From contig NC_014306.1 of assembly GCF_000196615.1 (NCBI RefSeq), positions 3,596,001-3,660,000 on the forward strand: DNA of 64,000 nucleotides, given 5' to 3'. The translations under genes were made by a program, and so were the position numbers. The stretch comes from Erwinia billingiae Eb661 (lineage in GTDB: Bacteria; Pseudomonadota; Gammaproteobacteria; Enterobacterales; Enterobacteriaceae). The first letter of the stretch is position 1. Each line of letters starts with the position of its first letter. Positions 9,526 through 19,027 of the stretch are shown piece by piece. Below the pieces are notes generated by a model. It ran no database searches, was not told the DNA's origin, and saw only the letters and a list, made by a program, of their open reading frames with translations.

Positions 9526-10257
9526 GTGAAAGCGATAATTGTTGAAGATGAGTTTCTGGCCCAGCAGGAGCTGAGCTGGCTAATCAGACAACACAGCCAG
9601 CTGACGCTTGAGGCCACGTTTGACGATGGTCTGGACGTGCTGAAGTATCTGCAAAGCCACCAGGTTGACGTGATTTTCCTCGACATCAACATCCCGTCAT
9701 TGGACGGCGTGCTGCTGGCGCAGAACATCAGCAAGTTCGCGCAAAAGCCGCTGATCGTCTTTATCACCGCCTATAAGGAACATGCGGTGGATGCCTTTGA
9801 GCTGGAAGCATTCGATTACATCCTCAAGCCCTATCATGAGATGCGCATTATCACCATGCTGCGCAAGGTCGAAAACACCCTGCAGCAGGCCGCGCACCAG
9901 AGCAATCCGGAAGCCGTCCGCAGTTCGGTGCATACCATTAACCTGGTCAAGGATGAGCGGATTATCGTCACCGATATCAACGATATTTATTACGCTGAAG
10001 CCCATGAAAAGATGACCTTTGTCTACACCCGACGGGAAGAGTATGTGATGTCGATGAATATCACCGAATTCTGTAGCAGGCTGCCGGAAGAGGCCTTTTT
10101 CCGCTGCCATCGATCGTATTGCATCAATCTCAGCAAGATCCGCGAAATCGAACCCTGGTTTAATAACACCTACATGCTGAAACTGCGGGATTTGGAATTT
10201 CAGGTGCCGGTCAGCCGCAGCAAAGTAAAAGAGTTTCGCCAGCTGATGCGGTTATAG
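9526..10257 (+). CDS. ypdB: LytTR response regulator YpdB (PyrR)
   Basis: A 243-residue regulator starting at GTG. The receiver domain has the acidic pocket at Glu7/Asp8, phosphoacceptor Asp53 (FLDINIPSLDG) and the conserved lysine in DYILKPYHE. The C-terminal LytTR DNA-binding domain runs from about residue 138 to the end (HEKMTFVYTRREEYVM, FFRCHRSYCINLSKI). Identity to E. coli YpdB is high by eye. It acts with YpdA just upstream. The third E. coli gene, ypdC, is absent here; glk follows in the opposite direction. Confidence 0.94.
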   Translation: MKAIIVEDEFLAQQELSWLIRQHSQLTLEATFDDGLDVLKYLQSHQVDVIFLDINIPSLDGVLLAQNISKFAQKPLIVFITAYKEHAVDAFELEAFDYILKPYHEMRIITMLRKVENTLQQAAHQSNPEAVRSSVHTINLVKDERIIVTDINDIYYAEAHEKMTFVYTRREEYVMSMNITEFCSRLPEEAFFRCHRSYCINLSKIREIEPWFNNTYMLKLRDLEFQVPVSRSKVKEFRQLMRL

Positions 10258-10273
10258 AGGAAGGAAACAAGAT

Positions 10274-10295
10274 CAGGGCCGGGAAACCGGCCCTG
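10274..10295. terminator. Hairpin between ypdB and glk
   Basis: A 9-bp perfect stem, CAGGGCCGG / CCGGCCCTG around GAAA, lies between the convergent ypdB and glk stops. The T runs are weak on both sides, but position and stability suggest a shared transcript end. Confidence 0.55.
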
Positions 10296-10304
10296 TTACC
10301 ACAG

Positions 10305-11270
10305 TTACAGCACGCTGCCCAGCGTCTGACGCAGGTGCGCACCGGCACCCAGCAGGCCTGGCTGATCGTGAGTGATCAGGAATACCGGAATATTCTGCAC
10401 GTAATCCTTAAAGCGGCCTTTGTCTTCAAACGCGGCACGGAAGCCGGACGATTTAAAGAATTCCAGGAAGCGAGGCACGATACCGCCGGCGATATACACA
10501 CCGCCAAAGGTACCAAGGTTCAGCGCCAGGTTGCCACCAAAGCGGCCCATGATCACGCAGAACATCGCCAGTGCCCGGCGGCAATCGGTGCAGCTGTCAT
10601 CCAGCGCACGTTGCGACACGTCTTTCGGCTTCAGGTTTTCCGGCACCCGGTCATCTGATTTAACAATCGCCCGATACAGATTCACCAGACCGGCACCAGA
10701 CAGCACGCGCTCGGCAGAGACGTGGCCCAGTTCCGCACGCAGCACTTCGAGGATCAGGTCTTCTTCTTCACTGTTAGCAGCGAAATCGACGTGACCGCCC
10801 TCGCCCGGCAGGCTGACCCAGCGCTTATCAACGTGAACCAGGTGAGCAACGCCCAGACCGGTCCCTGCGCCGTAGACCGCAACCGGCTTGTCGTTGACCG
10901 CTTTGCCGCCACCGAACTGCATCACATCGTCTGCGGACAGCATCGGGATGGCCATAGAAACGGCGGTAAAGTCGTTGATGATCTCCAGGTGCTCAAAGCC
11001 GAGGTTGGCTTTCATTTTACTGGTGGAGAACGCCCAGTCATGGTTGGTCATCTCGACCCAGTCGTCAGTGATTGGACAGGCAATAGCGATACAGCCGTCG
11101 GTAATCTCCTGCTTCTGTTCGTCAAGATAGAAGCGGATCACAGCTTCAAGGCTGTCGTAGTCTGCTGTGGAGAAAGTTTTGGCTTGTGAAAGGGCACCGT
11201 TTTCTACTTCACACAGTGCCAGGCGGGCATTTGTGCCGCCAACATCACCTACCAAAGCATACTTAGTCAT
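10305..11270 (-). CDS. glk: Glucokinase
   Basis: A 321-residue cytoplasmic glucokinase, the same length as E. coli Glk. It phosphorylates free intracellular glucose with ATP. The phosphate loop [13 protein letters not shown] opens the protein at residues 8-20; [22 protein letters not shown] and GEGGHVDF are the sugar-binding and catalytic blocks, and [11 protein letters not shown] belongs to the C-terminal lobe. It complements the PTS genes later in the window by handling glucose that enters without phosphorylation. The 161-bp region upstream separates it from ipdC on the same strand. Confidence 0.95.
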   Translation of the reverse strand: MTKYALVGDVGGTNARLALCEVENGALSQAKTFSTADYDSLEAVIRFYLDEQKQEITDGCIAIACPITDDWVEMTNHDWAFSTSKMKANLGFEHLEIINDFTAVSMAIPMLSADDVMQFGGGKAVNDKPVAVYGAGTGLGVAHLVHVDKRWVSLPGEGGHVDFAANSEEEDLILEVLRAELGHVSAERVLSGAGLVNLYRAIVKSDDRVPENLKPKDVSQRALDDSCTDCRRALAMFCVIMGRFGGNLALNLGTFGGVYIAGGIVPRFLEFFKSSGFRAAFEDKGRFKDYVQNIPVFLITHDQPGLLGAGAHLRQTLGSVL

Positions 11271-11431
11271 TATTGTTTTGCTCCGCTTACGTCATTTAAA
11301 CACACTATAAATTTCCCCCACTCAAACAACAACGCCTCCCCGGTCAAAACAGGCACGCGAGGCACGTTAATCGACTACCTTACCTGCCCGCGACGTCCTT
11401 GCCCACGGGCATCAATCTGAATTCTGTAACA

Positions 11432-13084
11432 TTATGCAGAATTTCGTTTATTTAGCGCTTCACAGACCGCCTGCAACAGAGGCGGCACGTCAAGTGGTGG
11501 CAGTACCACCTCCACCAGCGACAGGCGATCGCTTTGCGCGATAACCTTCATCACTTCAACCAGTTGCACCGTTTGCTCCACCCGCCAACTCTGCGCGGCG
11601 CAGTTCAGGCTCAGCGCCTGCGGCAGCTGCGTCCAGTTCCAGGCGGCAATATCATTGTAGCGTTGATGCTCGCCATGGATCGCCCGCTCGACAGTATATC
11701 CTGCATTATTCAGGATAAAGATGACGGGTTTCATACCATCCCGCAGCATCGACCCTAATTCCTGGATGGTCAGCTGAGCCGATCCATCGCCGCTAAGCAG
11801 CACCACCCGACGATCGGGACAGGCAACCTGCGCGCCATAAGCAGCGGGTAACGTATAGCCAATCGATCCCCACAACGGCTGACTGATAAAGGTCACGCCT
11901 TCAGGCAGCCTTAACGCCGCTGCGCCAAAAGCCGAGGTGCCCTGGTCGGCCAGCACAATATCACCAGGCTTAAGAAAATGCTGTATTGCCTGCCAGAAAC
12001 TGTCCTGCGTGAGCGCGTCTGACGGCACATCGTTGAGCGGCGGAGGCGAAACCTCGGGTTCAGGCCATTGCGCGGCATAACGTTTAACCAGCGGGTGCAG
12101 CGCGGTTAATGCGGCGCTCATCGGCAACTGGGTAAAGGTCTTGTCTCCAATGCGGCTGGATGAAAGCCCGATAGCGAGTGTTTTGGCGCTGTCGATATTT
12201 TGCGTGAATCCGGCGGTGATGGTGTCGGTATAGAGCACGCCCACGGTAATCAGCACGTCGGCCTGCTCAATAATTTGCTGGGTGTGACCGGCACTGGCAG
12301 CACCGGCATAGGTTCCGGCAAAACCGGTATGCTGCTCGGGGAGCACGCCCTTACCCATCAATAAGGTGGCAAACGGCATCGGCGCATCGGTTAACAACTG
12401 TTTAAGCTTGCCCTGCTGCTGCGCCCGGTCGGCGAGGAAGTCCGCCAGCATGGCGACGTTTTTTGCCCCCGCCAGCAGTTGGTCTGCCGCATCAGCAAAG
12501 GCGGCGACGGTCGCCGCATCGCAGGGCCGTTCTGTCGCCAATGGCGTGGCGGCAGGGATGATTTTTGCCACCGCCACATCGGTTGCTAAGTAAAGGTAGA
12601 CCGGACGGCGTTCATGTAAGGCGGCAATCAGCAGCCGGTCGATCTCCTCCACGGCATTCTCTGGCGTTAATATCGCCTGGGCGACCGTCACCTCCTGCGA
12701 CATACGCATAAAGTGACGATAGTCACCGTCACCCAGCGTGTGGTGCAGCAGCAGACCTTCGCGGGCGGCGGCCGTTGCAGGCGCACCGACAATATGAATA
12801 ACCGGCAAGTATTCGGCATAGCTCCCTGCCACGCCGTTTAACGCACTCAGCTCACCGACGCCAAAGGTGGTCAGTAACGCCGCCGCGCCGTGGCAGCGCG
12901 CATAGCCATCGGCCGCGTAGGCGGCATTTAACTCATTGGCGCAGCCAACCCAACCAATCTCGCTGCTGGTAATAACATCATCGAGAAACTGCAAATTGTA
13001 GTCACCCGGCACGCCGAACAGATGCCCAATCCCGGCTTCCCATAAACGCGACAGCAGGTACTCCCCAACGGTAAGACTTTGCAT
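11432..13084 (-). CDS. ipdC: Indolepyruvate decarboxylase (thiamine diphosphate enzyme)
   Basis: This 550-residue enzyme has the full ThDP decarboxylase plan. The N-terminal Pyr domain has catalytic Glu51 in GCANELNAAYAADGYAR and the His114-His115 pair in LLHHTLGDGDYRHF; the C-terminal PP domain binds Mg and diphosphate through GDGSAQLTIQE...NNAGYT. It aligns by eye with Enterobacter and Pantoea IpdC, which turns indole-3-pyruvate into indole-3-acetaldehyde, the key step of plant-type auxin (IAA) synthesis from tryptophan. Other 2-keto acids such as phenylpyruvate are possible substrates. Placement next to glk is also seen in other auxin-making enterobacteria. A divergent aldo/keto reductase could act on its aldehyde product. 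Confidence 0.88.
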   Translation of the reverse strand: MQSLTVGEYLLSRLWEAGIGHLFGVPGDYNLQFLDDVITSSEIGWVGCANELNAAYAADGYARCHGAAALLTTFGVGELSALNGVAGSYAEYLPVIHIVGAPATAAAREGLLLHHTLGDGDYRHFMRMSQEVTVAQAILTPENAVEEIDRLLIAALHERRPVYLYLATDVAVAKIIPAATPLATERPCDAATVAAFADAADQLLAGAKNVAMLADFLADRAQQQGKLKQLLTDAPMPFATLLMGKGVLPEQHTGFAGTYAGAASAGHTQQIIEQADVLITVGVLYTDTITAGFTQNIDSAKTLAIGLSSSRIGDKTFTQLPMSAALTALHPLVKRYAAQWPEPEVSPPPLNDVPSDALTQDSFWQAIQHFLKPGDIVLADQGTSAFGAAALRLPEGVTFISQPLWGSIGYTLPAAYGAQVACPDRRVVLLSGDGSAQLTIQELGSMLRDGMKPVIFILNNAGYTVERAIHGEHQRYNDIAAWNWTQLPQALSLNCAAQSWRVEQTVQLVEVMKVIAQSDRLSLVEVVLPPLDVPPLLQAVCEALNKRNSA

Positions 13085-13288
13085 AGCTCTTTCTCCACAG
13101 TTGTCCTCAGCAAAGTATTAGCGATATTTTTCAATGCGCAGCACAGTGGCAGGCTGCCGCAGTGGCAAGCTGTCGTTACGCCTCGGAATTATCCTCAAGT
13201 TGCGATCTACCGCGCGAACCGGTTCGGTGTAACCGTATACACTGCTATGCTTTCCCGGAAACCGACCTCTACTGAACAGGATTTATTC

Positions 13289-14278
13289 ATGGTTTATCAG
13301 GCAGATGCAGAACGTTATCAGAAAATGACCTATCACCGCAGCGGACGGAGTGGCCTCAAGCTACCGGCAATTTCGTTAGGCTTATGGCATAACTTCGGCG
13401 ACAGCACCCGCGTGGATAACAGCCGTCAGCTGCTGCGCCATGCTTTTGATAACGGTATCACTCATTTCGATCTGGCTAACAACTACGGTCCACCACCGGG
13501 TTCAGCTGAAGAAAACTTTGGCCGCATCCTGCGGGAAGACTTTGCGCCGTACCGTGATGAGCTGATCATTTCGTCCAAAGCGGGTTACACCATGTGGGAC
13601 GGCCCTTATGGTGACTGGGGTTCGCGTAAATATCTGATTGCCAGCCTGAACCAGAGCCTGAAGCGGATGGGACTCGATTACGTCGATATCTTCTATCACC
13701 ACCGTCCGGATCCTGAAACGCCGCTGGAAGAGACGATGGGCGCACTGGACCACATTGTGCGTCAGGGCAAGGCGCTGTATATCGCGCTGTCCAACTATCC
13801 GGCTGAACTGGCGGCAGAAGCCATTGGCATCCTCAAGCAGCTCGGCACGCCATGTCTGATCCACCAGCCGAAATACTCGATGTTCGAGCGTGCGCCGGAT
13901 AACGGTCTGCTGGACGTGTTGATAAAAGAAGGCGTCGGCAGCATCGCCTTCTCCCCATTGGCTGGCGGCGTGTTGACCGACCGCTACCTGAACGGTATTC
14001 CGGAAGACTCGCGCGCGGCCAGCGGCAGCCAGTTCCTCAGCGGCGACCAGTTGACCCCGGAGAAAATGGAGAAGGTGCGTCAGCTGAACGCGATGGCGCA
14101 GGAGCGTGGGCAGAAACTGTCTCAGATGGCGCTGGCCTGGGTGCTGCGGGAAAACCGCGTGACCTCGGTGCTGATTGGTGCCAGTAAAACCAGCCAGATT
14201 GATGATGCGGTTGGCATGCTGCAGAAGCGTGATTTCAGCCAGGCTGAACTGCAAAAAATCAGCAGCATTCTCGGCTAA
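13289..14278 (+). CDS. Aldo/keto reductase, YghZ-like
   Basis: The 329-residue protein starts at the ATG at 13289 (MVYQADAERY); an upstream frame from 13079 overlaps the ipdC start and is unlikely. It resembles E. coli YghZ (GprA): GLWHNFG, THFDLANNYGPPPGSAEENFGR and SVLIGASKTSQ are shared. The catalytic tetrad is visible as Asp61, Tyr66, Lys97 and His137. Such enzymes reduce aldehydes such as methylglyoxal with NADPH. Being divergent from ipdC, it might reduce indole-acetaldehyde, but that is only inference from position. Confidence 0.87.
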   Translation: MVYQADAERYQKMTYHRSGRSGLKLPAISLGLWHNFGDSTRVDNSRQLLRHAFDNGITHFDLANNYGPPPGSAEENFGRILREDFAPYRDELIISSKAGYTMWDGPYGDWGSRKYLIASLNQSLKRMGLDYVDIFYHHRPDPETPLEETMGALDHIVRQGKALYIALSNYPAELAAEAIGILKQLGTPCLIHQPKYSMFERAPDNGLLDVLIKEGVGSIAFSPLAGGVLTDRYLNGIPEDSRAASGSQFLSGDQLTPEKMEKVRQLNAMAQERGQKLSQMALAWVLRENRVTSVLIGASKTSQIDDAVGMLQKRDFSQAELQKISSILG

Positions 14279-14433
14279 ACCCGTCCCGCCGCGCCCTGCG
14301 GCGGGATCGCTCCAGATAAATCTCAAATCTCCCCGGCAGGCAGTTTTTCGGAATCCCCCAGGCGAAACGGCAACAAACTCTTTATAATCTTGGCTGCACA
14401 GCGGAGCAGGTGAGCCGTTGATAAGGAGATCCA

Positions 14434-14793
14434 ATGAAACGTTTATTACTTGTTGCCACCTTAGTGGCAAGTTTATCCCCGTTGGCAATGCACACAGCGC
14501 AGGCTGACAACGCAAATATCACCTTAGCTCCTGGCGTCTCGTTACATATTGGTGACCGCGATCCGCGCGGTAATTACTGGGACGGCGGCCGCTGGCGCGA
14601 TGGGCACTACTGGCGCAGCAACTACCGTTATGATGAAGGCCGCTGGTGGCGACACGAGCAGTGGCGCAGGCATGAAGAGATGCGCCGTCGTCACGAATGG
14701 GAGCGGGAACGCAGATGGCACGATCGCGAACGTCATCGCGAATACCGTCATCATGAAAGAGAGCGTCATCACGACCACGATCATCGCCATTAA
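14434..14793 (+). CDS. ypeC: YpeC-like DUF2502 secreted protein, His/Arg-rich
   Basis: A 119-residue protein with a signal peptide (MKRLLLVATLVASLSPLAMH, cleaved near AQA-DN). The mature part begins with the family block GVSLHIGDRDPRGNYWDGGRWRD, shared with E. coli YpeC, then turns into an extreme tail of Arg, His, Glu and Trp ending HDHDHRH. The clustered histidines suggest metal binding in the periplasm, and the gene lies tail to tail with mntH as in E. coli, but no function is established. A TATAAT box at 14383-14388 and an AAGGAG ribosome site precede it. Confidence 0.85.
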   Translation: MKRLLLVATLVASLSPLAMHTAQADNANITLAPGVSLHIGDRDPRGNYWDGGRWRDGHYWRSNYRYDEGRWWRHEQWRRHEEMRRRHEWERERRWHDRERHREYRHHERERHHDHDHRH

Positions 14794-14799
14794 GCGATC

Positions 14800-14831
14800 A
14801 AAAAAGCCGACCTGTTAAGGTCGGCTTTTTT
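14800..14831. terminator. Bidirectional terminator between ypeC and mntH
   Basis: Arms AGCCGACC and GGTCGGCT around TTAA-type loop sequence, flanked by A on the left and T on the right, give an intrinsic terminator that works for both convergent genes. Confidence 0.9.
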
Positions 14832-14857
14832 ATCGGCTGCGCAGTAATGAAGTCGGC

Positions 14858-16096
14858 TTACAACCCCATGGCCATCGCCACCAGCAGATACAGATTCAAC
14901 GCCACCACCACCAGCACAATCACCTTGCCTGCCAGCTGCATCGGGCGTGAGTTCACCATATCGCCCATCAGCTCGCGGTTGCCGGTAAAGGTCAGCAGCG
15001 GGATTAACGCCAGCGCGATACCGAAGCTCAGCAGTACCTGACTCATCACCAGGATACGTGTCGGCTCCCATCCGGCAAGGATCACGATAAAGGAAGGCAG
15101 CATGGTCACCACGCGGCGCACCAGAATCGGAATGTGAATATGGACGAAGCCCTGCATCACCACCTGCCCGGCCATGGTGCCCACCACGGTGGAAGAGAGT
15201 CCGGCAGCCAGCAGGCTCAGACCAAACACCAGCGCCGCTGCGCGACCCAGCAGCGGGTCCAGCGTCAGGTAAGCCTGATCCAGATCGGCAATGCCGGTAT
15301 GACCGCTAAAGTGGAACGCCGCCGCCGCCGTGGCCATCATCGCCAGATTGACGAAGCCGGCAATGGTCATCGCAATCGCCACGTCCAGCTTGGTTGACGA
15401 GTAGCGCTGTTCACGCGAGCCGCCGTCGGGATTTTGCGTTAACGAGGAGTGCAGATAGATCACGTGCGGCATAATTGTCGCGCCCAGCACGCCCGCCGCC
15501 AGTAACACCGCATCGGCGGTTGGCAGCGAAGGCACGGCCAATCCCTGCATCAAATCGGTAATCTTCGGCTGTGAGAAGAACAGTTCGATGACGTAAGCCG
15601 CCGCGACAAACAGCAGCAGGCCACCAATCACCAGTTCCAGCGGCTTTTTACCGTGGTTTTGCAGCATCAGGATCAGGAAGGTGACCACGCCGGTGAGCAC
15701 CGCGCCCTGCAGCAGACTGACGCCGAAAATCAGCTTGAAGCCAATCGCCGCCCCGATAAATTCCGCCAGGTCGGTCGCCATGGCAATAATTTCAGCCTGC
15801 ACCCAGTAAAACCAGACGGCAGGACGCGGGAAACGATCGCGGATATGTTCAGCGAGGTTTTTCCCGGTGGCGATGCCGAGTTTGGCAGACATCAGCTGGA
15901 TCACCATCGCCATAATATTGGCCCACACCACCACCCACAGCAGCGTATAGCCATAAGAGGCGCCGGCCTGAATATTGGTGGCAAAATTGCCGGGATCGAT
16001 ATAACCGATAGCCGCGATAAACGCAGGGCCCATCAACGCAAATTTGATTTTGCGCGATCCGCGAACCGTTTGTTCTACTGTGCGGCCTTCAAACAT
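14858..16096 (-). CDS. mntH: NRAMP-type Mn(II) transporter MntH
   Basis: The protein is 412 residues from the ATG at 16096, the E. coli length; it has an AGGGG ribosome site. An upstream in-frame GTG at 16114 is rejected. It is an inner-membrane, proton-coupled importer of Mn(II) and some Fe(II), with 11 predicted helices. The helix-1 metal motif [16 protein letters not shown] and helix-6 motif [11 protein letters not shown] are intact. Both a Fur box and an MntR box are visible upstream, matching the known control of mntH in enteric bacteria by iron and manganese. Confidence 0.96.
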   Translation of the reverse strand: MFEGRTVEQTVRGSRKIKFALMGPAFIAAIGYIDPGNFATNIQAGASYGYTLLWVVVWANIMAMVIQLMSAKLGIATGKNLAEHIRDRFPRPAVWFYWVQAEIIAMATDLAEFIGAAIGFKLIFGVSLLQGAVLTGVVTFLILMLQNHGKKPLELVIGGLLLFVAAAYVIELFFSQPKITDLMQGLAVPSLPTADAVLLAAGVLGATIMPHVIYLHSSLTQNPDGGSREQRYSSTKLDVAIAMTIAGFVNLAMMATAAAAFHFSGHTGIADLDQAYLTLDPLLGRAAALVFGLSLLAAGLSSTVVGTMAGQVVMQGFVHIHIPILVRRVVTMLPSFIVILAGWEPTRILVMSQVLLSFGIALALIPLLTFTGNRELMGDMVNSRPMQLAGKVIVLVVVALNLYLLVAMAMGL

Positions 16097-16138
16097 AGTT
16101 AGTCCCCTAAACACCTGAAGAGATCATTGTCTTTTAAA

Positions 16139-16153
16139 TGATAATGATTATCA
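16139..16153. promoter_or_regulatory. Fur box upstream of mntH
   Basis: TGATAATGATTATCA is a perfect 7-1-7 inverted repeat and fits the Fur consensus. It lies 43 bp upstream of the mntH start codon. Confidence 0.85.
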
Positions 16154-16201
16154 AGCGCATTTGAATGGGTTTTGCATATCGCTCTGATAGCCAGTACTAA
16201 G

Positions 16202-16223
16202 AAATATAGCAAAGGCTATACCT
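16202..16223. promoter_or_regulatory. MntR box upstream of mntH
   Basis: The core ATAGCAAAGGCTAT at 16205-16218 is an inverted repeat that matches the MntR operator known from E. coli mntH (AAACATAGCAAAGGCTATGT). It lies about 105 bp upstream of the start codon. Confidence 0.85.
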
Positions 16224-16460
16224 TGATTTCAAACTACTCCATAGCTAAAAAATGAGCAATCACTTTTCGTGCGCCGGTAAAAGCTTAACCTTCCGATGCG
16301 TGGGGTGTTTTTTTAAACAGTATCAGGATGTGATCAATCAGGGGATTCTGTCGGGAAGGGTGATAGGTAATTGTTATATTGTGTTCTAGATCTCGTTTTT
16401 CAGTTTCTTGTTACATAGAATGTGCAGCGAAATATAACATCCTTCAAAAATGGAGCACAC
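16224..16460. other. mntH-nupC intergenic region, nupC side
   Basis: AT-rich region between divergent mntH and nupC. In E. coli nupC is controlled by CRP and CytR. I see a CRP half-site (TGTGATC, 16330-16336) but no convincing second half. No gene is supported. Confidence 0.4.
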
Positions 16461-17651
16461 ATGTCAGGCATTTTTCATTTTGCTTTGGCGCTGGTGATGG
16501 TAGCCGTGCTGGCCTTACTGGTTAGCACCGATCGGAAAAACATCCGCGTACGTTTTATTATACAGCTTCTGGTTATCGAAGTGCTGCTTGCGTGGTTCTT
16601 CCTTAACTCTGAAGTGGGTCTTGGCTTCGTTAAAGGGTTTGCGGGTCTGTTCGACAAATTGCTGAGCTATGCAGCACAAGGGACTAATTTCGTTTTCGGC
16701 AACATGAGTGATAAAGGCCTGGCATTCTTCTGGCTCAATGTTCTCTGCCCTATCGTGTTTATCTCTGCACTGATCGGGATTTTGCAGCACTTCCGTATCC
16801 TGCCGATTGTTATTCGCGCCATCGGTACCGTGCTGTCAAAAATCAACGGCATGGGCAAGCTGGAATCTTTTAACGCCGTGAGCTCGCTGATTTTAGGTCA
16901 GTCAGAGAACTTCATTGCCTATAAAGATATCCTCGGAAAAATGTCTCAGCGCCGCATGTACACCATGGCGGCAACGGCGATGTCTACCGTATCAATGTCA
17001 ATTGTGGGCGCGTACATGACCATGATTGATCCGAAATACGTGGTGGCCGCGCTGGTATTGAACATGTTCAGCACCTTTATCGTGCTGTCGATCATCAACC
17101 CGTACAGCGTCGACAGCGAAGAAGAACTGACGCTGGGCGATCTGCACAAAGGGCAGAGCTTCTTTGAGATGCTGGGTGAATACATCCTGGCCGGTTTCAA
17201 AGTTGCGGTGATCGTCGCGGCGATGCTGATTGGCTTTATTGCGCTGATTTCAGCGATTAACGCCCTGTTCGATTTCGTCTTCGGCATCAGCTTCCAGGGT
17301 GTGCTGGGTTACGTCTTCTACCCGTTTGCCTGGGTGATGGGCGTGCCGGCAGGTGAAGCGCTGAAAGTGGGTAGCATCATGGCAACCAAACTGGTGTCTA
17401 ACGAGTTTGTGGCGATGATGGATCTGCAAAAAGTGGCGGCTGAACTGTCACCACGCGGCGTCGGCATCCTCTCCGTGTTCCTGGTCTCTTTTGCGAACTT
17501 CTCGTCTATCGGGATTGTGGCAGGCGCGATCAAAGGCCTGCACGAAGAGCAAGGTAACGTGGTTTCCCGCTTCGGCCTGAAACTGCTGTACGGCTCAACG
17601 CTGGTGAGCGTGCTCTCTGCTTCCATTGCAGGATTAGTGCTGGCCTGGTAA
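16461..17651 (+). CDS. nupC: Nucleoside:proton symporter NupC
   Basis: The 396-residue form starts at the ATG at 16461 with a TGGAG ribosome site. It is a concentrative nucleoside transporter of the inner membrane that imports pyrimidine nucleosides and adenosine with protons. Conserved family blocks are [34 protein letters not shown] in the substrate site region and [40 protein letters not shown] is the C-terminal repeat. It closely follows E. coli NupC and occupies the conserved position divergent from mntH. Confidence 0.96.
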   Translation: MSGIFHFALALVMVAVLALLVSTDRKNIRVRFIIQLLVIEVLLAWFFLNSEVGLGFVKGFAGLFDKLLSYAAQGTNFVFGNMSDKGLAFFWLNVLCPIVFISALIGILQHFRILPIVIRAIGTVLSKINGMGKLESFNAVSSLILGQSENFIAYKDILGKMSQRRMYTMAATAMSTVSMSIVGAYMTMIDPKYVVAALVLNMFSTFIVLSIINPYSVDSEEELTLGDLHKGQSFFEMLGEYILAGFKVAVIVAAMLIGFIALISAINALFDFVFGISFQGVLGYVFYPFAWVMGVPAGEALKVGSIMATKLVSNEFVAMMDLQKVAAELSPRGVGILSVFLVSFANFSSIGIVAGAIKGLHEEQGNVVSRFGLKLLYGSTLVSVLSASIAGLVLAW

Positions 17652-17662
17652 CACGCCAGAAC

Positions 17663-17700
17663 GAAAAAAGGCGAACCTGTGATGGGTTCGCCTTTTTTTT
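17663..17700. terminator. Terminator after nupC
   Basis: Stem AGGCGAACC / GGGTTCGCCT with a long T run on the plus strand and an A run on the left, so it can also end the minus-strand sulfur gene that converges on it. Confidence 0.92.
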
Positions 17701-17709
17701 ACTCGTCGT

Positions 17710-19026
17710 TCAACGAGGCGTGACCAGCGGTAAATCCAGATGGTCGCGCAACGTGGTTCCCTGATAGCCCTGCCTGAAGGCACCGCGCTTTTGCAGTTCC
17801 GGGATGACCCGTTCAGCAAAATTATTCAACGAGGCCGGCATATCAGCGGGCATCAGCACGAAACCGTCGCAGGCTTTGGCCTCTACCCAGGCAATCATCT
17901 CGCTGGCAATCTGTTCTGGCGTGCCGGCAATCACCTTAAATGAGGCGCTGGCCGCATAGGCTTTCGCCACTTCGGCCAGCGTTTTCCCCTCTTTCCTCGC
18001 CTGAGAAATCACGTACTCAAAGCGCCCTTTGCTGCCACTGATTTTGTCGAAGATATCCGGGAATATGTCGTTTTCATCGTGCTGCGACAAATCGTAATTC
18101 ATGCTGGCAGACATAAAGCTCAACCCGGCTAACGGATTGACCAGTTCATCCAGCTGACGGCGCTTCTCTTCCGCCTCCTGCTGCGTTGCGCCCACAATCG
18201 GCATCAGGCCGGGCAGCACTTTACAGGCTTGCGGTGGACGACCCAAGGCGGCCATCTCCTGCTTAAACTGCTGATAAAATTGCTGCGCGCGCGCCATGTC
18301 GGGTTGAACGGTGAAAATCACCTCTGCCACCCGGGCGGCGACCTTCTTAAAATCCTCCGAGACGCCCGCCAGGATCTGCACCGGCCTGCCTTGCGGCGAG
18401 GCGGCGACGGTCAGCGGCCCTTTGATATGGAAATGCTCGCCGTGAAAATCGGTATAGCTGACCTTTTCCGGATCCATATAAACGCCGCTCTCCTGGTCGG
18501 CCACCAGCGCACCAGGCTGCCAGCTGGCAAGCAGCTGATGCACCGCATCGATAAACTCTCCCGCACGCTGATAACGCGCCTGATGGCCTAAATGCTGCTG
18601 GCGGCTGAAATTGCGTGCTTCGCCATCATTGGTCGAGGTCACCGCGTTCCAGCCCATTCTGCCGGCGCTAAAATGATCGATTGTGGCGATGGTGCGGGCA
18701 GTATGGAAAGGCTCACCGTAGGTGGTCGATACGGTTGCGCCTAAGCCAATGCGATCGGTAAACAGGCTCAATGCGGTCAGCAGCGCCATCGGTTCCGGAC
18801 GGGCATAACCCGGACGCGACTGAACGGTGCTGGCGATGTCGTTACCGTAAATATCATCGATCGACAGTTTGTCGGCGATAAATGCGAAATCAAATCCGGC
18901 CTGCTCGGCTTTTTTCACCAGCGTCAGCCAGGTCTGCAGCTGCATCGGATCGTTATTTTGCGCCTCAGGATGCCGCCAGCCTCCGGCGTGCAACCCGGTG
19001 TCGCTGAGATAAAGCGCCAGATGCAT
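17710..19026 (-). CDS. Flavin-dependent monooxygenase, NtaA/SnaA/DszA family
   Basis: A 438-residue luciferase-like TIM-barrel protein. The start chosen (19026) lies 1 bp after the stop of the upstream binding-protein gene and has a CAGGGGA ribosome site. The family blocks are YLSDTGLHAGGWRHP, FIADKLSIDDIYGND, GLGATVSTTYGEPFHTARTIATIDHFS and GRMGWNAVTSTND. This group uses FMNH2 from a separate reductase to oxidise C-S or C-N bonds (DszA, DmoA, NtaA). Coupling to a sulfonate-type binding protein points to an organosulfur substrate such as a sulfone or sulfide. The exact substrate cannot be told. Confidence 0.87.
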   Translation of the reverse strand: MHLALYLSDTGLHAGGWRHPEAQNNDPMQLQTWLTLVKKAEQAGFDFAFIADKLSIDDIYGNDIASTVQSRPGYARPEPMALLTALSLFTDRIGLGATVSTTYGEPFHTARTIATIDHFSAGRMGWNAVTSTNDGEARNFSRQQHLGHQARYQRAGEFIDAVHQLLASWQPGALVADQESGVYMDPEKVSYTDFHGEHFHIKGPLTVAASPQGRPVQILAGVSEDFKKVAARVAEVIFTVQPDMARAQQFYQQFKQEMAALGRPPQACKVLPGLMPIVGATQQEAEEKRRQLDELVNPLAGLSFMSASMNYDLSQHDENDIFPDIFDKISGSKGRFEYVISQARKEGKTLAEVAKAYAASASFKVIAGTPEQIASEMIAWVEAKACDGFVLMPADMPASLNNFAERVIPELQKRGAFRQGYQGTTLRDHLDLPLVTPR

Positions 19027-19027
19027 G

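Noticed and set aside
13502..14515. Long open frame opposite the aldo/keto reductase gene
   Set aside because: The forward gene has an intact catalytic tetrad and family match; the reverse frame has none.
16330..16345. CRP site before nupC
   Set aside because: Only one half-site (TGTGATC) is good; the second half does not match, so I do not list it as a site.
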